Source: Bacillota bacterium
GTDB taxonomy: Bacteria > Bacillota > Clostridia > Lachnospirales > Lachnospiraceae
Direction: 5' to 3'
Assembly (NCBI GenBank): GCA_023393095.1
Contig: JAEWMT010000088.1
Location: 1 to 45,698 of the forward strand
Length of the DNA: 45,698 nucleotides
The position numbers and the translations under genes are program-made. Below the pieces are notes generated by a model. It saw only the letters and a list, made by a program, of their open reading frames with translations, searched no databases and was not told the origin of the DNA. Of this stretch, positions 26,087 to 35,049 are shown piece by piece; position 1 is the first letter of the stretch, and each line of letters begins with the position of its first letter.

Positions 26087-27148
26087 CTATTTTATGTTAA
26101 GATATACATCTTCTCTTGTATGAAACCCACTATCTATAATGACCTTATCTATATTATCCGCTGTCACAGGAATGATATTAAGCTTATAATATGGAATCTC
26201 ATTCGTACCGTCATTGATTGTTTCCGTTACGCAATACTTAAGCTTAAGAGAATTATCTGTAATATCTTCTCCTTTGCCTAGGGCAACGGATAGATATGCT
26301 GCTGCTTTAGCCAAGTCTTCTACTTGCTTAAATACCGTCATGGTCTGTGTTCCTTCGACGATACGCTGACATGCAGCCAGGTCAGCATCCTGCCCGACAA
26401 TACATACCTTTCCTGCCAACCGGTTTTCAGATAGCACCTGAAAGACTTCACTTGCTAAATCATCATTTCCGCACATCACTGCGACGACTCCCGGATATTT
26501 TGGCAATGCTTTCTCTAGATAATCTGCAGCCAAATCGGCATTCCAATTATCACAGGATTTCTTATACACCACGTTCAGATTACTTTTTCTTATCAGCCTA
26601 AGGAAACCGCTTTCCACCATATCAACATTATTATCGCTTGCCGAACCGCCTATCATATATATGTTTCCGCCTTTTGGTAATGCATCTATCAAAGCCTGAG
26701 CCATTTCTCTTCCAACCGCCTCATTATCAAAAGAGATGTACAAATCCGCATCGGCATTCTTAATCATGCGGTCATAACATACAACTTTAATCCCTGCATC
26801 TTTCGCTTCTTTTATCACTTCTTTGAGTGCATTACCATCCGTTGCAACAATGACGATAACATCCATCTTTTTTTTAATAAAGTACTTAATCTGAGAAATC
26901 TGTGTCTTCAAATCACCATTGGCTACTTGAACGTTAACCTCTGCACCCAATTCCTTCGCGGTTACGACAAAGGCATCCCTGTCCCGGACCCATCGTTCGA
27001 TGACAAAAGAATCAAAGCTAAATCCAATTTGAATTGCATTCTTCTCTACGGAGTTTATATTTTCTTTAATATTATGATTACTGCATCCAATACCTGCTGT
27101 CATTACTAAGGCGGATACTAACAGAAAACATACAATTTTCCTACCCAT
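26087..27148 (-). CDS. Sugar-binding lipoprotein (XylF/periplasmic binding protein family)
   Basis: 353 aa from the ATG at 27148, overlapping the upstream regulator by 8 bp. The lipoprotein signal ALVMTAGIGC places the lipid cysteine near residue 22. The mature protein has IGFSFDSFVIERWVRDRDAF, YDRMIKNADADLYISFDN, CGNDDLASEVF and GQDADLAACQRIVEGTQTM, typical of xylose-type binding proteins. It is last in the sensor operon (anchored binding protein-kinase-regulator-this), so it may feed sensing or the ABC transporter at 32-36 kb. Confidence 0.88.
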   Translation of the reverse strand: MGRKIVCFLLVSALVMTAGIGCSNHNIKENINSVEKNAIQIGFSFDSFVIERWVRDRDAFVVTAKELGAEVNVQVANGDLKTQISQIKYFIKKKMDVIVIVATDGNALKEVIKEAKDAGIKVVCYDRMIKNADADLYISFDNEAVGREMAQALIDALPKGGNIYMIGGSASDNNVDMVESGFLRLIRKSNLNVVYKKSCDNWNADLAADYLEKALPKYPGVVAVMCGNDDLASEVFQVLSENRLAGKVCIVGQDADLAACQRIVEGTQTMTVFKQVEDLAKAAAYLSVALGKGEDITDNSLKLKYCVTETINDGTNEIPYYKLNIIPVTADNIDKVIIDSGFHTREDVYLNIK

Positions 27149-28745
27149 ATCTGCATTTCTCCCTGTATTCACTTGGCGTGACATTCTCAATCTTTTTGAA
27201 AATTCTGCTGAAATAATTCGGATCACTATAGCCTGACATGGTGCAAATCTCTTTAATGGAAAGCTTCGGATTCTCAAGAAGCTCCTTTGCTTTACGAATA
27301 CGTATTCCCGTGAGATAATCAATGAAATTCACTCCGGTCTCTTCCTTAAATCTTTTGCTAAAATAGTATGGATTAATGTTGACTACTCTGGACACTTCAT
27401 CCAAAGTAATATCCTTGGTATAGTTTTCAGTCATATAACTGATTGCTTTCGCTACCATGCTTTCCGATTGATTTTTCTTCCGGTTAGCCATCTGCTTGGC
27501 TAGATCTGTTATTTTATTCAACCACCAATTTCTTATCTCCTCATAAGAATTGCTATGCAGCATGTCTGAAAGATATTCCTTACGATATAAAAATCCATAA
27601 TTAACACCTCCATGCCAGAATGCATCCTTTTCCGCACACATAACCAATTCCAGAACCTTTAAGCGGATACTATCCATATAGTCAGTATAGTTATCTACCA
27701 TCCAGTCAAAGAATATTGCTGCTTGCTCCTTAGTTCCGTTTACATCTCCTTTGAGCATCATTTGAAATATAAGCTGCTCGTTCTCCTCTGGATAATCGCC
27801 TTCAAATTCCCCTCTTAAAGGCATATCTCCAACATGTATAACCCTTCCTTCCCCTTCCTTTAGTGCACGAAATGCTTCCTGATAGGATTGATTTAGCTGT
27901 TCCAAACGATACTTATAACCTATACCAATTCTAAATTTTGCATCTATCTGACTTTCCAATGCATGTAAGAGCTTTCTTGCTTGCCCTATCGTCTGAATTC
28001 TCTCTTCATATTCAACACCCTCTCTGTCACTTGGCACCATTACAATTACCTTGTTTGCCATGACAGCTCCTACGATACAGTTAAAATGCTCTCTTACATT
28101 CTGGCGTAAAATCGGATAAAACTTCTGTGACCGCATACTCATTCCAACCGGATTTGTTAGTATACCGTTCTCATAGCTTTCTCCAAACTGTATGAGAATG
28201 ACATAGGCATTCTCCTCCTCAAGCTCCAAAAGCTCTTTATAATTATAAAAAGTGTTCTCTGTTCCCTCTCCCTGAAGCATTAGATAATTGATAAAACCGC
28301 TTTCAATCATCGGCACAACCGTCTCCAGCTTCTCGCGGATTCTTAAGTTCGCCATCTGGTTCTTTCGCTCCGCATCGACCTGTGTCATGGAATTGTTCAG
28401 TACCTTAAGGAAGTTATCCTTACTAATCGGTTTGGTTAAAAAATCAAAAACTCCGATTTCGATAGCTTCCTTTGCATAATCGAACTTGTTATATGCAGTA
28501 ATTACAATAAATAACACTGTTTTATTGAACTTACGAATGGCCTGCATTGCCTCAATTCCGTTCATTCCCGGCATCTGGATATCCATAAATATAATCTCCG
28601 GACGGATATTTTCAGCCATATCTACCACAGCCCTGCCCGTTTTTGCTGTATAGACCTCGCATTCATCTTTATAATTTTTCTGTATCATTGATTGCAGGGA
28701 GAATAACATGATTCCTTCATCATCTGCTATCAGAATTCGGTACAT
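27141..28745 (-). CDS. AraC-type response regulator (YesN-like)
   Basis: 534 aa from the ATG at 28745, with AAAGGAG 6 nt upstream. Receiver domain 1-120 has ILIADDEG, the phosphoacceptor in IFMDIQMPGMNG and the lysine in DFLTKPISK. A long middle region is followed by two AraC helix-turn-helix motifs (about 430-530): ITLDEVSRVVNINPYYFSKR and IKEICTMSGYSDPNYFSRIF. It overlaps the kinase by 26 bp. Expected to activate sugar-uptake genes, probably including the ABC operon upstream. Confidence 0.92.
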   Translation of the reverse strand: MYRILIADDEGIMLFSLQSMIQKNYKDECEVYTAKTGRAVVDMAENIRPEIIFMDIQMPGMNGIEAMQAIRKFNKTVLFIVITAYNKFDYAKEAIEIGVFDFLTKPISKDNFLKVLNNSMTQVDAERKNQMANLRIREKLETVVPMIESGFINYLMLQGEGTENTFYNYKELLELEEENAYVILIQFGESYENGILTNPVGMSMRSQKFYPILRQNVREHFNCIVGAVMANKVIVMVPSDREGVEYEERIQTIGQARKLLHALESQIDAKFRIGIGYKYRLEQLNQSYQEAFRALKEGEGRVIHVGDMPLRGEFEGDYPEENEQLIFQMMLKGDVNGTKEQAAIFFDWMVDNYTDYMDSIRLKVLELVMCAEKDAFWHGGVNYGFLYRKEYLSDMLHSNSYEEIRNWWLNKITDLAKQMANRKKNQSESMVAKAISYMTENYTKDITLDEVSRVVNINPYYFSKRFKEETGVNFIDYLTGIRIRKAKELLENPKLSIKEICTMSGYSDPNYFSRIFKKIENVTPSEYREKCRYG

Positions 28746-30261
28746 ACCCAACTCCTTTCCGACTACTTAGCTGTTGCTTCGGAATGACAATTCTTATCTC
28801 GGTACCCTGATCAATGCCATCACTATGTATGGTAAGTAGGTCTTCCTTTCCATAATATAGCCGCAGTCTGTTAATCACATTATTTAAACCAATTCCGGTG
28901 CTGTCCTCATTTTCTTCGGATAAATATAAATGCTCCGACATAACTTCGGCAATTTTATCCTCTGACATGCCGATACCATTATCCTTGACAAGAATGATCA
29001 GATGATCCTCATAATCATCAACTTTCAGAAGAATTTCTCCTATATGATCAATATTGCAAATCCCATGCTTAACCGAATTTTCTACGATTGGCTGCAATAT
29101 CATACTCGGAACCAGAACTTCCCCTACATTACCTGCAATCTCCTTATGAAAACGGATGTCTCCAGTTAAACGTACATTTAAAATATAGATATAATTATCT
29201 ACGGTCTCTATTTCTTCTCTAAGTGTTACATCTTGCTCTATTTTTTTAACATTATACCGAAAGAAATCAGCCATCTTTTCAACAAATAAACCGGTCTGCT
29301 CTGCCCCCTCTAACATTGCCAACTGTACACCTGCATTTAACGAATTAAACAGAAAATGCGGATTAATCTGTGCTTGCAGATATTTCAGCTGTGCATCCTT
29401 TAAATGGTTTTCCATCATGAGTTGACGTTCTTTCAGCTTCTGCTCATTTTCCATATCCTCTTTAATTTGTTCAATATAATTCTTAATATTCTTAAGCATA
29501 GTATTAAAGGTACTAGCCAATATTCCAACTTCATCCTTGGATTTCGGAGTAATGAATTCCGTGTCAAAATTGCCGTTCGCAACTTCATTCGCACTGTGGG
29601 CAAGCTGAATCAGCGGCCCAATCATATTACGTAAAATCAGAAGCAAGAGAAATAAACTAATCACTACTATGGTAATCATAATCACAAGACTCAGTGCCTC
29701 CGTATATCGAAGGGATACGATCAGCAGTTGATAATTAGCAGAATTCTGCTTCAACTGCTCTGTACTCAAATTACTGATATAGGAATTAATATACTGGTTC
29801 ATTTGTTTGGTATTTTCATAGGACGTTTTGTATTTCTCTACATTCCTGCCACGTTTCTCCTTCACCGTTTCATCCGTCATGTTAAGATAGGATTCTGACA
29901 TATCCTTTATATTCTTCTCCAGCATTAGAAGTTCGTCATCCGTGATACGGTCGTTCAGATTATAGATCAAATTCCGATATTCCTGTTCGCTCTTATAGTA
30001 ATTTTCCAAAGTTACCGGACTCTTTGTATTCAAATATTCATGTACAAAGGACTGAACCTCTTTAATCTTCTCCGACAGTTCATTGGAAACTATATTCGAA
30101 GAATATACGGTATCCACCTTGCGTAAGGAACGGTTAATATATGCATTTACACTGATATTAGTGATGAACAGGATACCTGTAATCAGTATAAAGATGGAAA
30201 TCAGCTTTGCACGTATGGAATGTTTGAATTTTTGAACGAAATACTTCAGCATAATAATCAT
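28720..30261 (-). CDS. Sensor histidine kinase (YesM/LytS-like)
   Basis: 513 aa. Membrane segments near 18-36 and 175-198 flank an extracellular helical domain. HAMP (about 200-260) precedes a His_kinase domain with the phosphoacceptor in INPHFLFNSLNAG, then a HATPase domain with QPIVENSVKHG, VKDNGIGM and STGIGLNNVINRL. Preceded, with a 4-bp overlap, by an anchored sugar-binding protein, the arrangement of XylFII-LytS three-component sensors, where the binding protein docks on the helical domain. Confidence 0.92.
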   Translation of the reverse strand: MIIMLKYFVQKFKHSIRAKLISIFILITGILFITNISVNAYINRSLRKVDTVYSSNIVSNELSEKIKEVQSFVHEYLNTKSPVTLENYYKSEQEYRNLIYNLNDRITDDELLMLEKNIKDMSESYLNMTDETVKEKRGRNVEKYKTSYENTKQMNQYINSYISNLSTEQLKQNSANYQLLIVSLRYTEALSLVIMITIVVISLFLLLLILRNMIGPLIQLAHSANEVANGNFDTEFITPKSKDEVGILASTFNTMLKNIKNYIEQIKEDMENEQKLKERQLMMENHLKDAQLKYLQAQINPHFLFNSLNAGVQLAMLEGAEQTGLFVEKMADFFRYNVKKIEQDVTLREEIETVDNYIYILNVRLTGDIRFHKEIAGNVGEVLVPSMILQPIVENSVKHGICNIDHIGEILLKVDDYEDHLIILVKDNGIGMSEDKIAEVMSEHLYLSEENEDSTGIGLNNVINRLRLYYGKEDLLTIHSDGIDQGTEIRIVIPKQQLSSRKGVGYVPNSDSR

Positions 30262-31274
30262 TTATCCTTTTTCGGGCTGACATTTTTTAAATAGGATTTA
30301 ACATTCTCTTTATTAATAATATGTAAATCAACATTATAGTAATTATTGACATAGCCCATGTCCTGATATTCGTTAAGTGCCTGTACACATTGCTTTCCCA
30401 GCTGATCCGTATCCATTGCAACGGTCAGAGCCGCGAGATTCTTTTTTACTGCCTCCAGTATCAGCCTAGAAGAATAGGAACCTATAATTGTTACCTTTCC
30501 CACTTTATTATAATCTACGATTGCCTGGCAGGCACATTCCGTATCTACTTCTTCCATACAGACAAGAATATCCGGAACGTTATCTGAATCAACGAAAATA
30601 TCGCGGATCGCCTCTTCCGAATCGAATTCATTACCATTGGCTATATAGTATGGCTGTAGATTGACATTGTTCTCACCAAGAGCCTCATTCAGAGTCTTCT
30701 TTATCGTATTAAAAACCACGTCATGCATGGAATTGGAGCTGGAGGAATGAAATAGAATATAGATATTATGGGTATCCTTCGTAATCTTCTTCAGGATCTG
30801 TTTTCCATAAACTAATCCCAGTTCATAGGAATTAATTCCGACAAAACTCACTCTGTTTGTATTAGACACATCATTTAGCATTGTTACGACTGGAATACCC
30901 GCTTTATCAGCCTCATTAATCAGCTCTGTAACACCTGTCGACCCATCCGGGCATATAATGATCCCATTTACTTTAGAAGCGATACCGATTCTCAAATAAT
31001 CCTTTAGATTATATTCCTCTGAAAGATTACTTCCTATCTGTTCGAGATAGATATCATCAGCTTCTGCTTCCTTTTTTGCGCTTTCATATACGGTTCTCCA
31101 GAAAGGAGTCGTCATATCCTCCGAGATCAGAACATAATGTTTGGAATATTCTTTTGCCTGAGATGTAATTTTACTATCTCCAATGAACGGTCTGAATTTT
31201 TCGTATAAACCAATAACAGTAATTAATAATACGCTTACTAATATGATCCCAATTATGTAAGGCTTTTTCTTCAA
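30258..31274 (-). CDS. Membrane-anchored periplasmic-binding-type sugar sensor protein
   Basis: 338 aa if started at the TTG at 31274 (AAAGG 9 nt upstream); another TTG at 31283 sits too close to that site. One N-terminal membrane helix (YIIGIILVSVLLITVIGLY) without a lipobox is followed by a LacI/RbsB-type binding domain: ISEDMTTPFWRTVYESAKKE, IICPDGSTGVTELINEADKA, VTMLNDVSNTNRVSFVGINS. It overlaps the kinase gene by 4 bp. I infer a sensing accessory protein like XylFII rather than a transporter subunit. Confidence 0.85.
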   Translation of the reverse strand: MKKKPYIIGIILVSVLLITVIGLYEKFRPFIGDSKITSQAKEYSKHYVLISEDMTTPFWRTVYESAKKEAEADDIYLEQIGSNLSEEYNLKDYLRIGIASKVNGIIICPDGSTGVTELINEADKAGIPVVTMLNDVSNTNRVSFVGINSYELGLVYGKQILKKITKDTHNIYILFHSSSSNSMHDVVFNTIKKTLNEALGENNVNLQPYYIANGNEFDSEEAIRDIFVDSDNVPDILVCMEEVDTECACQAIVDYNKVGKVTIIGSYSSRLILEAVKKNLAALTVAMDTDQLGKQCVQALNEYQDMGYVNNYYNVDLHIINKENVKSYLKNVSPKKDK

Positions 31275-31427
31275 TTCTACCAACCTTTCACAATGATTAT
31301 TCTACATTTCATTCTATCTTAAATCAGTATAGCATTTTATATAGCAAAATTAAAGGTGTGAAACTGTTAATTTTTTCCTTTTTTACATTTTAGTGTAACA
31401 TTCTAGGAACGGTTGTTGGCAGGAAGC

Positions 31428-31451
31428 ATGGGGAAGGTATACCTTCCCCAT
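31428..31451. other. Perfect 24-bp palindrome downstream of the 31484 gene
   Basis: A loopless palindrome with arms ATGGGGAAGGTA / TACCTTCCCCAT, with further AGGAA / TTCCT pairing outside. It lies between the small membrane protein and the sensor operon. There is no T-run, so it may be a protein-binding site or RNA stability hairpin instead of a terminator. Confidence 0.6.
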
Positions 31452-31483
31452 TATTCCTATCAGCAACCTGACCCTGATTATGC

Positions 31484-31783
31484 TTATTTGGTATCCTCAT
31501 CAGAAGCTGTTATAATAGATTTTACAAATTCATTCTTCATACGTTTTACTGTGTATAGTATCACTATGACTGCACCGATAATTAGTAGCGAAGCAAGCAA
31601 GATTGCCAGAGGGTATGACATGGTGTCATCTCCCATTAACCGGTTCTTTATAATTAGGAGACCCATATATCCAATATAAAGCGCTACCAGACAATACAAT
31701 ACGGCTTTCTGACTGGCTCTTCGACGTATTGCTTCATCATAAGCTTTACCATCTTCCCTGACCCAGAATTTATTCCATCTCAT
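31484..31783 (-). CDS. Small two-helix membrane protein of unknown function
   Basis: 99 aa. A basic N-terminal segment (WNKFWVREDGKAYDEAIRRRA) precedes two membrane helices, AVLYCLVALYIGYMGLLII and YPLAILLASLLIIGAVIVIL, and a charged tail ending ITASDEDTK. GGAGGG lies 7 nt before the ATG. I do not recognise a family. It lies between the sugar ABC operon and the sensor operon on the same strand, separated from the former by repeat B. Confidence 0.75.
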   Translation of the reverse strand: MRWNKFWVREDGKAYDEAIRRRASQKAVLYCLVALYIGYMGLLIIKNRLMGDDTMSYPLAILLASLLIIGAVIVILYTVKRMKNEFVKSIITASDEDTK

Positions 31784-31816
31784 TTTATTTCCCTCCTTGT
31801 ATATGCGGCCTAACGC

Positions 31817-32027
31817 GGCTGTCGCAAAACAACCTTCCGTGATATAAGGGGCTCCGCGTAATCCCCGTAATGCACTGTTTGGAAGACATGTTATTGATTT
31901 TGTATGTCATATACGAACATTTATGTACGAATTTGACATACAAAATCGATAATGTGTCTTCCAACCTGTGTGTGAGGGGATTATGCGGAGTCCCTTATAT
32001 CATATCTATGACTAAACTGCGACAGCC
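31817..32027. repeat. Long near-palindromic repeat, copy B
   Basis: 211 bp, same orientation as copy A. Ends GGCTGTCGCA / TGCGACAGCC; main stem 31841-31866 with 31976-32001. The central region, including the loop, is nearly identical to copy A. It follows the ABC permease stop by 24 bp, where it would form a long hairpin at the 3' end of that message. Confidence 0.9.
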
Positions 32028-32051
32028 TCATAACACCCCAATAACAATTAT

Positions 32052-33221
32052 TTAAGCCTTTGTCATATTTTTATTATTAAATTTAATGTCGAAGATAACT
32101 GCAAACAACAGCACTCCGCCCTTTACAACATACTGCCAGTTCGAGTTTAATCCATAAATGGACATACCCTGATTGATGATACCCATTAGTATAGCGCCGA
32201 TGACAGCACCTCCAACCGTACCGGAACCACCATAGGCCGAAGCACCTCCGATGAAACAGGAGCCGATCGCATCCATCTCAAATTGATTACCACTGTCTCC
32301 ATTAACGGAACCGATACGTGCTGCAGAAAGCAAACCACAGAGGCCTGCAAGAAATGCAACCTGTGCATAAGCCACAAAAAATACTTTATTCGTATTAATT
32401 CCAGACAATTTTGTTGCTTTCTCATTGCCACCGATTGCATAGAAATATCGTCCGAAAACTGTTCTGTTGGTGATATAGGCATAAATAAATACTACAACTA
32501 ATACCCACAGAAGCATAACAGAGATGCCTTTGTAATGGGAAAGCTTCCAGGAATAAGCTAAAATACAGATACTAATTATTGCAACTTTTACATAGCAGGA
32601 TAACGGATTTTCAACCTTGTAACCCTTCTTTTTCTTCTTCTCATTGCTTAAAATAGTACTGCATATGTAAGCCACAACTGCTATAATACCAATAACAATA
32701 GCGGAATTTTTTACACTACCGTCATCGAGTCCCGGTATTTTTAAATAGGATGTAAAAGTATCCAAAAAAAGCTGATTCTTAATTGCTATCGTCTTACTAT
32801 CCAGAATAACACGGCCGATACCACGGAATATGAACATTCCTGCTAATGTAGTAATAAAGGGGGGAATTCTGGAATATCCAACCCAGTAGCCCTGCCACAC
32901 ACCAATTAATAGTGCCAGTGCCAATCCGGCTAGGATTACAGCAAATGCATTGAGATCCGTGGTAGTCAGTATTTTTGCTGCAAAAGCTCCGACCATACAT
33001 ACGATGGCGCCTACCGATAAGTCGATATTACCGCCGGTAAGAATACACAGCAGCATACCACAAGCAAGAATAACAACGTATGCATTCTGAAGCAACAGAT
33101 TCGAAAGATTCTGTGCATATACCATTTTCCCTCCAGTGATCATGTTAAATAGTAAGAACACTATAACTAATACGATAACCATTGTATATTTCACAAGAAA
33201 TTTTTTTACCTTTATATTCAT
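32052..33221 (-). CDS. mmsB: Sugar ABC transporter permease (MmsB/XylH type)
   Basis: 389 aa, about ten membrane segments. Family motifs include TGGNIDLSVGAIVCMVGA near residue 62, RGIGRVILDS, GGNEKATKLSGI (the EAA-like cytoplasmic loop) and GGASAYGGSGTVGGAVIGA. The ATG overlaps the ATPase stop as ATGA, showing translational coupling. It transports pentoses or other monosaccharides with MmsA and the ChvE-type binding protein. Copy B of the repeat lies right behind the stop. Confidence 0.9.
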   Translation of the reverse strand: MNIKVKKFLVKYTMVIVLVIVFLLFNMITGGKMVYAQNLSNLLLQNAYVVILACGMLLCILTGGNIDLSVGAIVCMVGAFAAKILTTTDLNAFAVILAGLALALLIGVWQGYWVGYSRIPPFITTLAGMFIFRGIGRVILDSKTIAIKNQLFLDTFTSYLKIPGLDDGSVKNSAIVIGIIAVVAYICSTILSNEKKKKKGYKVENPLSCYVKVAIISICILAYSWKLSHYKGISVMLLWVLVVVFIYAYITNRTVFGRYFYAIGGNEKATKLSGINTNKVFFVAYAQVAFLAGLCGLLSAARIGSVNGDSGNQFEMDAIGSCFIGGASAYGGSGTVGGAVIGAILMGIINQGMSIYGLNSNWQYVVKGGVLLFAVIFDIKFNNKNMTKA

Positions 33222-34774
33222 AACGCCTCACCCTCCTGATTCTTTTTATCACTTTTCAGTATGCATGACATAATTATTTCCTGGGTGGCTTCACCCGCTG
33301 ATAATTCTCCAACTATTCTGCCTTCATTCATAATATAAATCCTGTCACACATTCCTAACAGCTCGGGCATTTCTGAGGAAATCATAACAACGCTTTTACC
33401 TGCCTGCACTAATTGATTCATAATGCAGTAAATCTCATATTTTGCACCTACATCAATACCACGCGTAGGTTCATCAAGTATTAATACTTCCGGATCAGCA
33501 AACATCCATTTTGCTAATAAAACCTTCTGCTGGTTTCCGCCGGAGAGATTTCCAACATTCTGTTCCACACTGCTGCATTTAATGTTTAACTTCTGTTTGT
33601 AATCATCCGAAACCATTCTCTCCTTATCCTCATCAAACAAACCGTTCTTACTGACTTTGGAGGTTTTTGCAAGGGTTGTATTGACACGAATTGGCTGGCC
33701 TAAAATCAATCCATTCTCCTTGCGGTCTTCCGTTACATATGCAATTCCTGCATTGATGGCATTCTTTGTACTTTCCAGTTTTGTTTCTTTCCCATTCACG
33801 ATAAGAGTACCGGATATTTTCTGCCCATAACTACGTCCAAAGATACTCATTGCGAGTTCTGTACGGCCTGCTCCCTGTAAACCGGCAAATCCTACAATTT
33901 CTCCTTTCTTCACATGAAAATTAATCTTTTTGCATATTAATTTCTCTTCATATCGTGGATGATATACAGACCAGTTCTTAACTTCTAAGCGAATCTCATT
34001 ACTCACATTATGTATTCTACTCGGAAAACGATCCTTCATCTCACGGCCTACCATTCCTCGGATAATACGACTCTCATCTATATTATGTGTTGCATTATTA
34101 ATCGTTTCTATCGTTGTACCATCCCGAAGTACTGTTATATTGTCCGCAACATATGCTATTTCGTTTAGCTTATGGGATATCATAATGGAAGTCATGCCCT
34201 GTTTCTTAAAATCCAAGAGCAGATCCAACAGCATCTTAGTATCCTCTTCATTCAGAGAAGAGGTGGGTTCATCCAGAATTAATAATTTAACATTTTTAGA
34301 TAATGCTTTTGCAATCTCAATTAATTGTTGCTTTCCTGTTCCTATATCCTTAATTAGTGTCTCCGGTGAATCGCCTAGTCCCACCTGCTTCATATGTTTT
34401 TCGGCCTGATGATAGGTCTCATCCCAGTTGATCCCCCATCTGCTTTTCCTCTCATTTCCTAAAAACATATTCTCTGCAATACTTAATGACGGTATCAGAG
34501 CCAGCTCCTGATGAATGATAACAATCCCTTTATCTTCACTATCACGTAAGGTACTAAATTTGCACTCTTCATTATTGTAAATAATATCTCCGGTGTAAGA
34601 ACCGTATGGATGAATTCCGCTTAAGATATTCATTAGCGTAGATTTTCCAGCACCGTTCTCCCCAACTAAGGCATGGATTTCACCTCGTTTAACACATAGA
34701 TTAACATTATTAAGTGCCTTTACTCCCGGAAATTCCTTAATGATATTTTTCATTTCGAGAATATAATCTGCCAA
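33218..34774 (-). CDS. mmsA: Sugar ABC transporter ATPase (MmsA/XylG type)
   Basis: 518 aa with two fused ATPase domains. The first has the Walker A GENGAGKST, LILDEPTSSL and a D-loop; the second has GGNQQKVLLAKW and VLILDEPTRGIDVGAKYEIY, with a degenerate Walker A as is normal for this family. The start is best placed at the TTG at 34774 (GGAGG 9 nt upstream, giving the family N-terminus ADYILEMKNI); a TTG at 34783 is only 2 nt from the site. Downstream of three 49-50 bp tandem repeats. Confidence 0.9.
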   Translation of the reverse strand: MADYILEMKNIIKEFPGVKALNNVNLCVKRGEIHALVGENGAGKSTLMNILSGIHPYGSYTGDIIYNNEECKFSTLRDSEDKGIVIIHQELALIPSLSIAENMFLGNERKSRWGINWDETYHQAEKHMKQVGLGDSPETLIKDIGTGKQQLIEIAKALSKNVKLLILDEPTSSLNEEDTKMLLDLLLDFKKQGMTSIMISHKLNEIAYVADNITVLRDGTTIETINNATHNIDESRIIRGMVGREMKDRFPSRIHNVSNEIRLEVKNWSVYHPRYEEKLICKKINFHVKKGEIVGFAGLQGAGRTELAMSIFGRSYGQKISGTLIVNGKETKLESTKNAINAGIAYVTEDRKENGLILGQPIRVNTTLAKTSKVSKNGLFDEDKERMVSDDYKQKLNIKCSSVEQNVGNLSGGNQQKVLLAKWMFADPEVLILDEPTRGIDVGAKYEIYCIMNQLVQAGKSVVMISSEMPELLGMCDRIYIMNEGRIVGELSAGEATQEIIMSCILKSDKKNQEGEAL

Positions 34775-34785
34775 TATATGCAATT

Positions 34786-34938
34786 CCTCCTTTCATATGT
34801 AACAATTCTTTTAAACATACATCGGAGGAATTTTCCTCCTTTCATATGTAACAATTCTTTTAAACACACATCGGAGGAATTTTCCTCCTTTCATATGTAT
34901 CAATTCTCAACAAACTTCCATAGGGGGAATTTTCCTCC
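34786..34938. repeat. Three tandem 49-50 bp repeats before mmsA
   Basis: Units start at 34786, 34835 and 34884 (periods 49 and 50), with a partial fourth CCTCC at 34934. On the minus strand each unit gives AAAGGAGGAA, an AGGAGG that can pair with its own TTCCTCC in a 7-bp hairpin, and a mini-ORF (ATG, two codons, TAA in the two cleanest copies). The mmsA ribosome binding site is the last AGGAGG of the array. Confidence 0.85.
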
Positions 34939-34969
34939 TGCCTCTGAAAATCAATACCTTATGATAAAC

Positions 34970-35001
34970 AATATGGGCGAGACTACTTTCCCGCCCATAT
35001 T
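34970..35001 (-). terminator. Hairpin between chvE and mmsA
   Basis: AATATGGGCG (34970-34979) pairs with CGCCCATATT (34992-35001), loop 12 nt, about 50 nt after the chvE stop. The minus-strand tail is GTTTATC, without a T-run, so I expect partial termination or 3'-end protection that raises the binding protein relative to the ATPase. Confidence 0.65.
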
Positions 35002-35049
35002 TATGCTTTATTGCACATGAGTTTGTCAATTACTCATCCTATCTAACAA

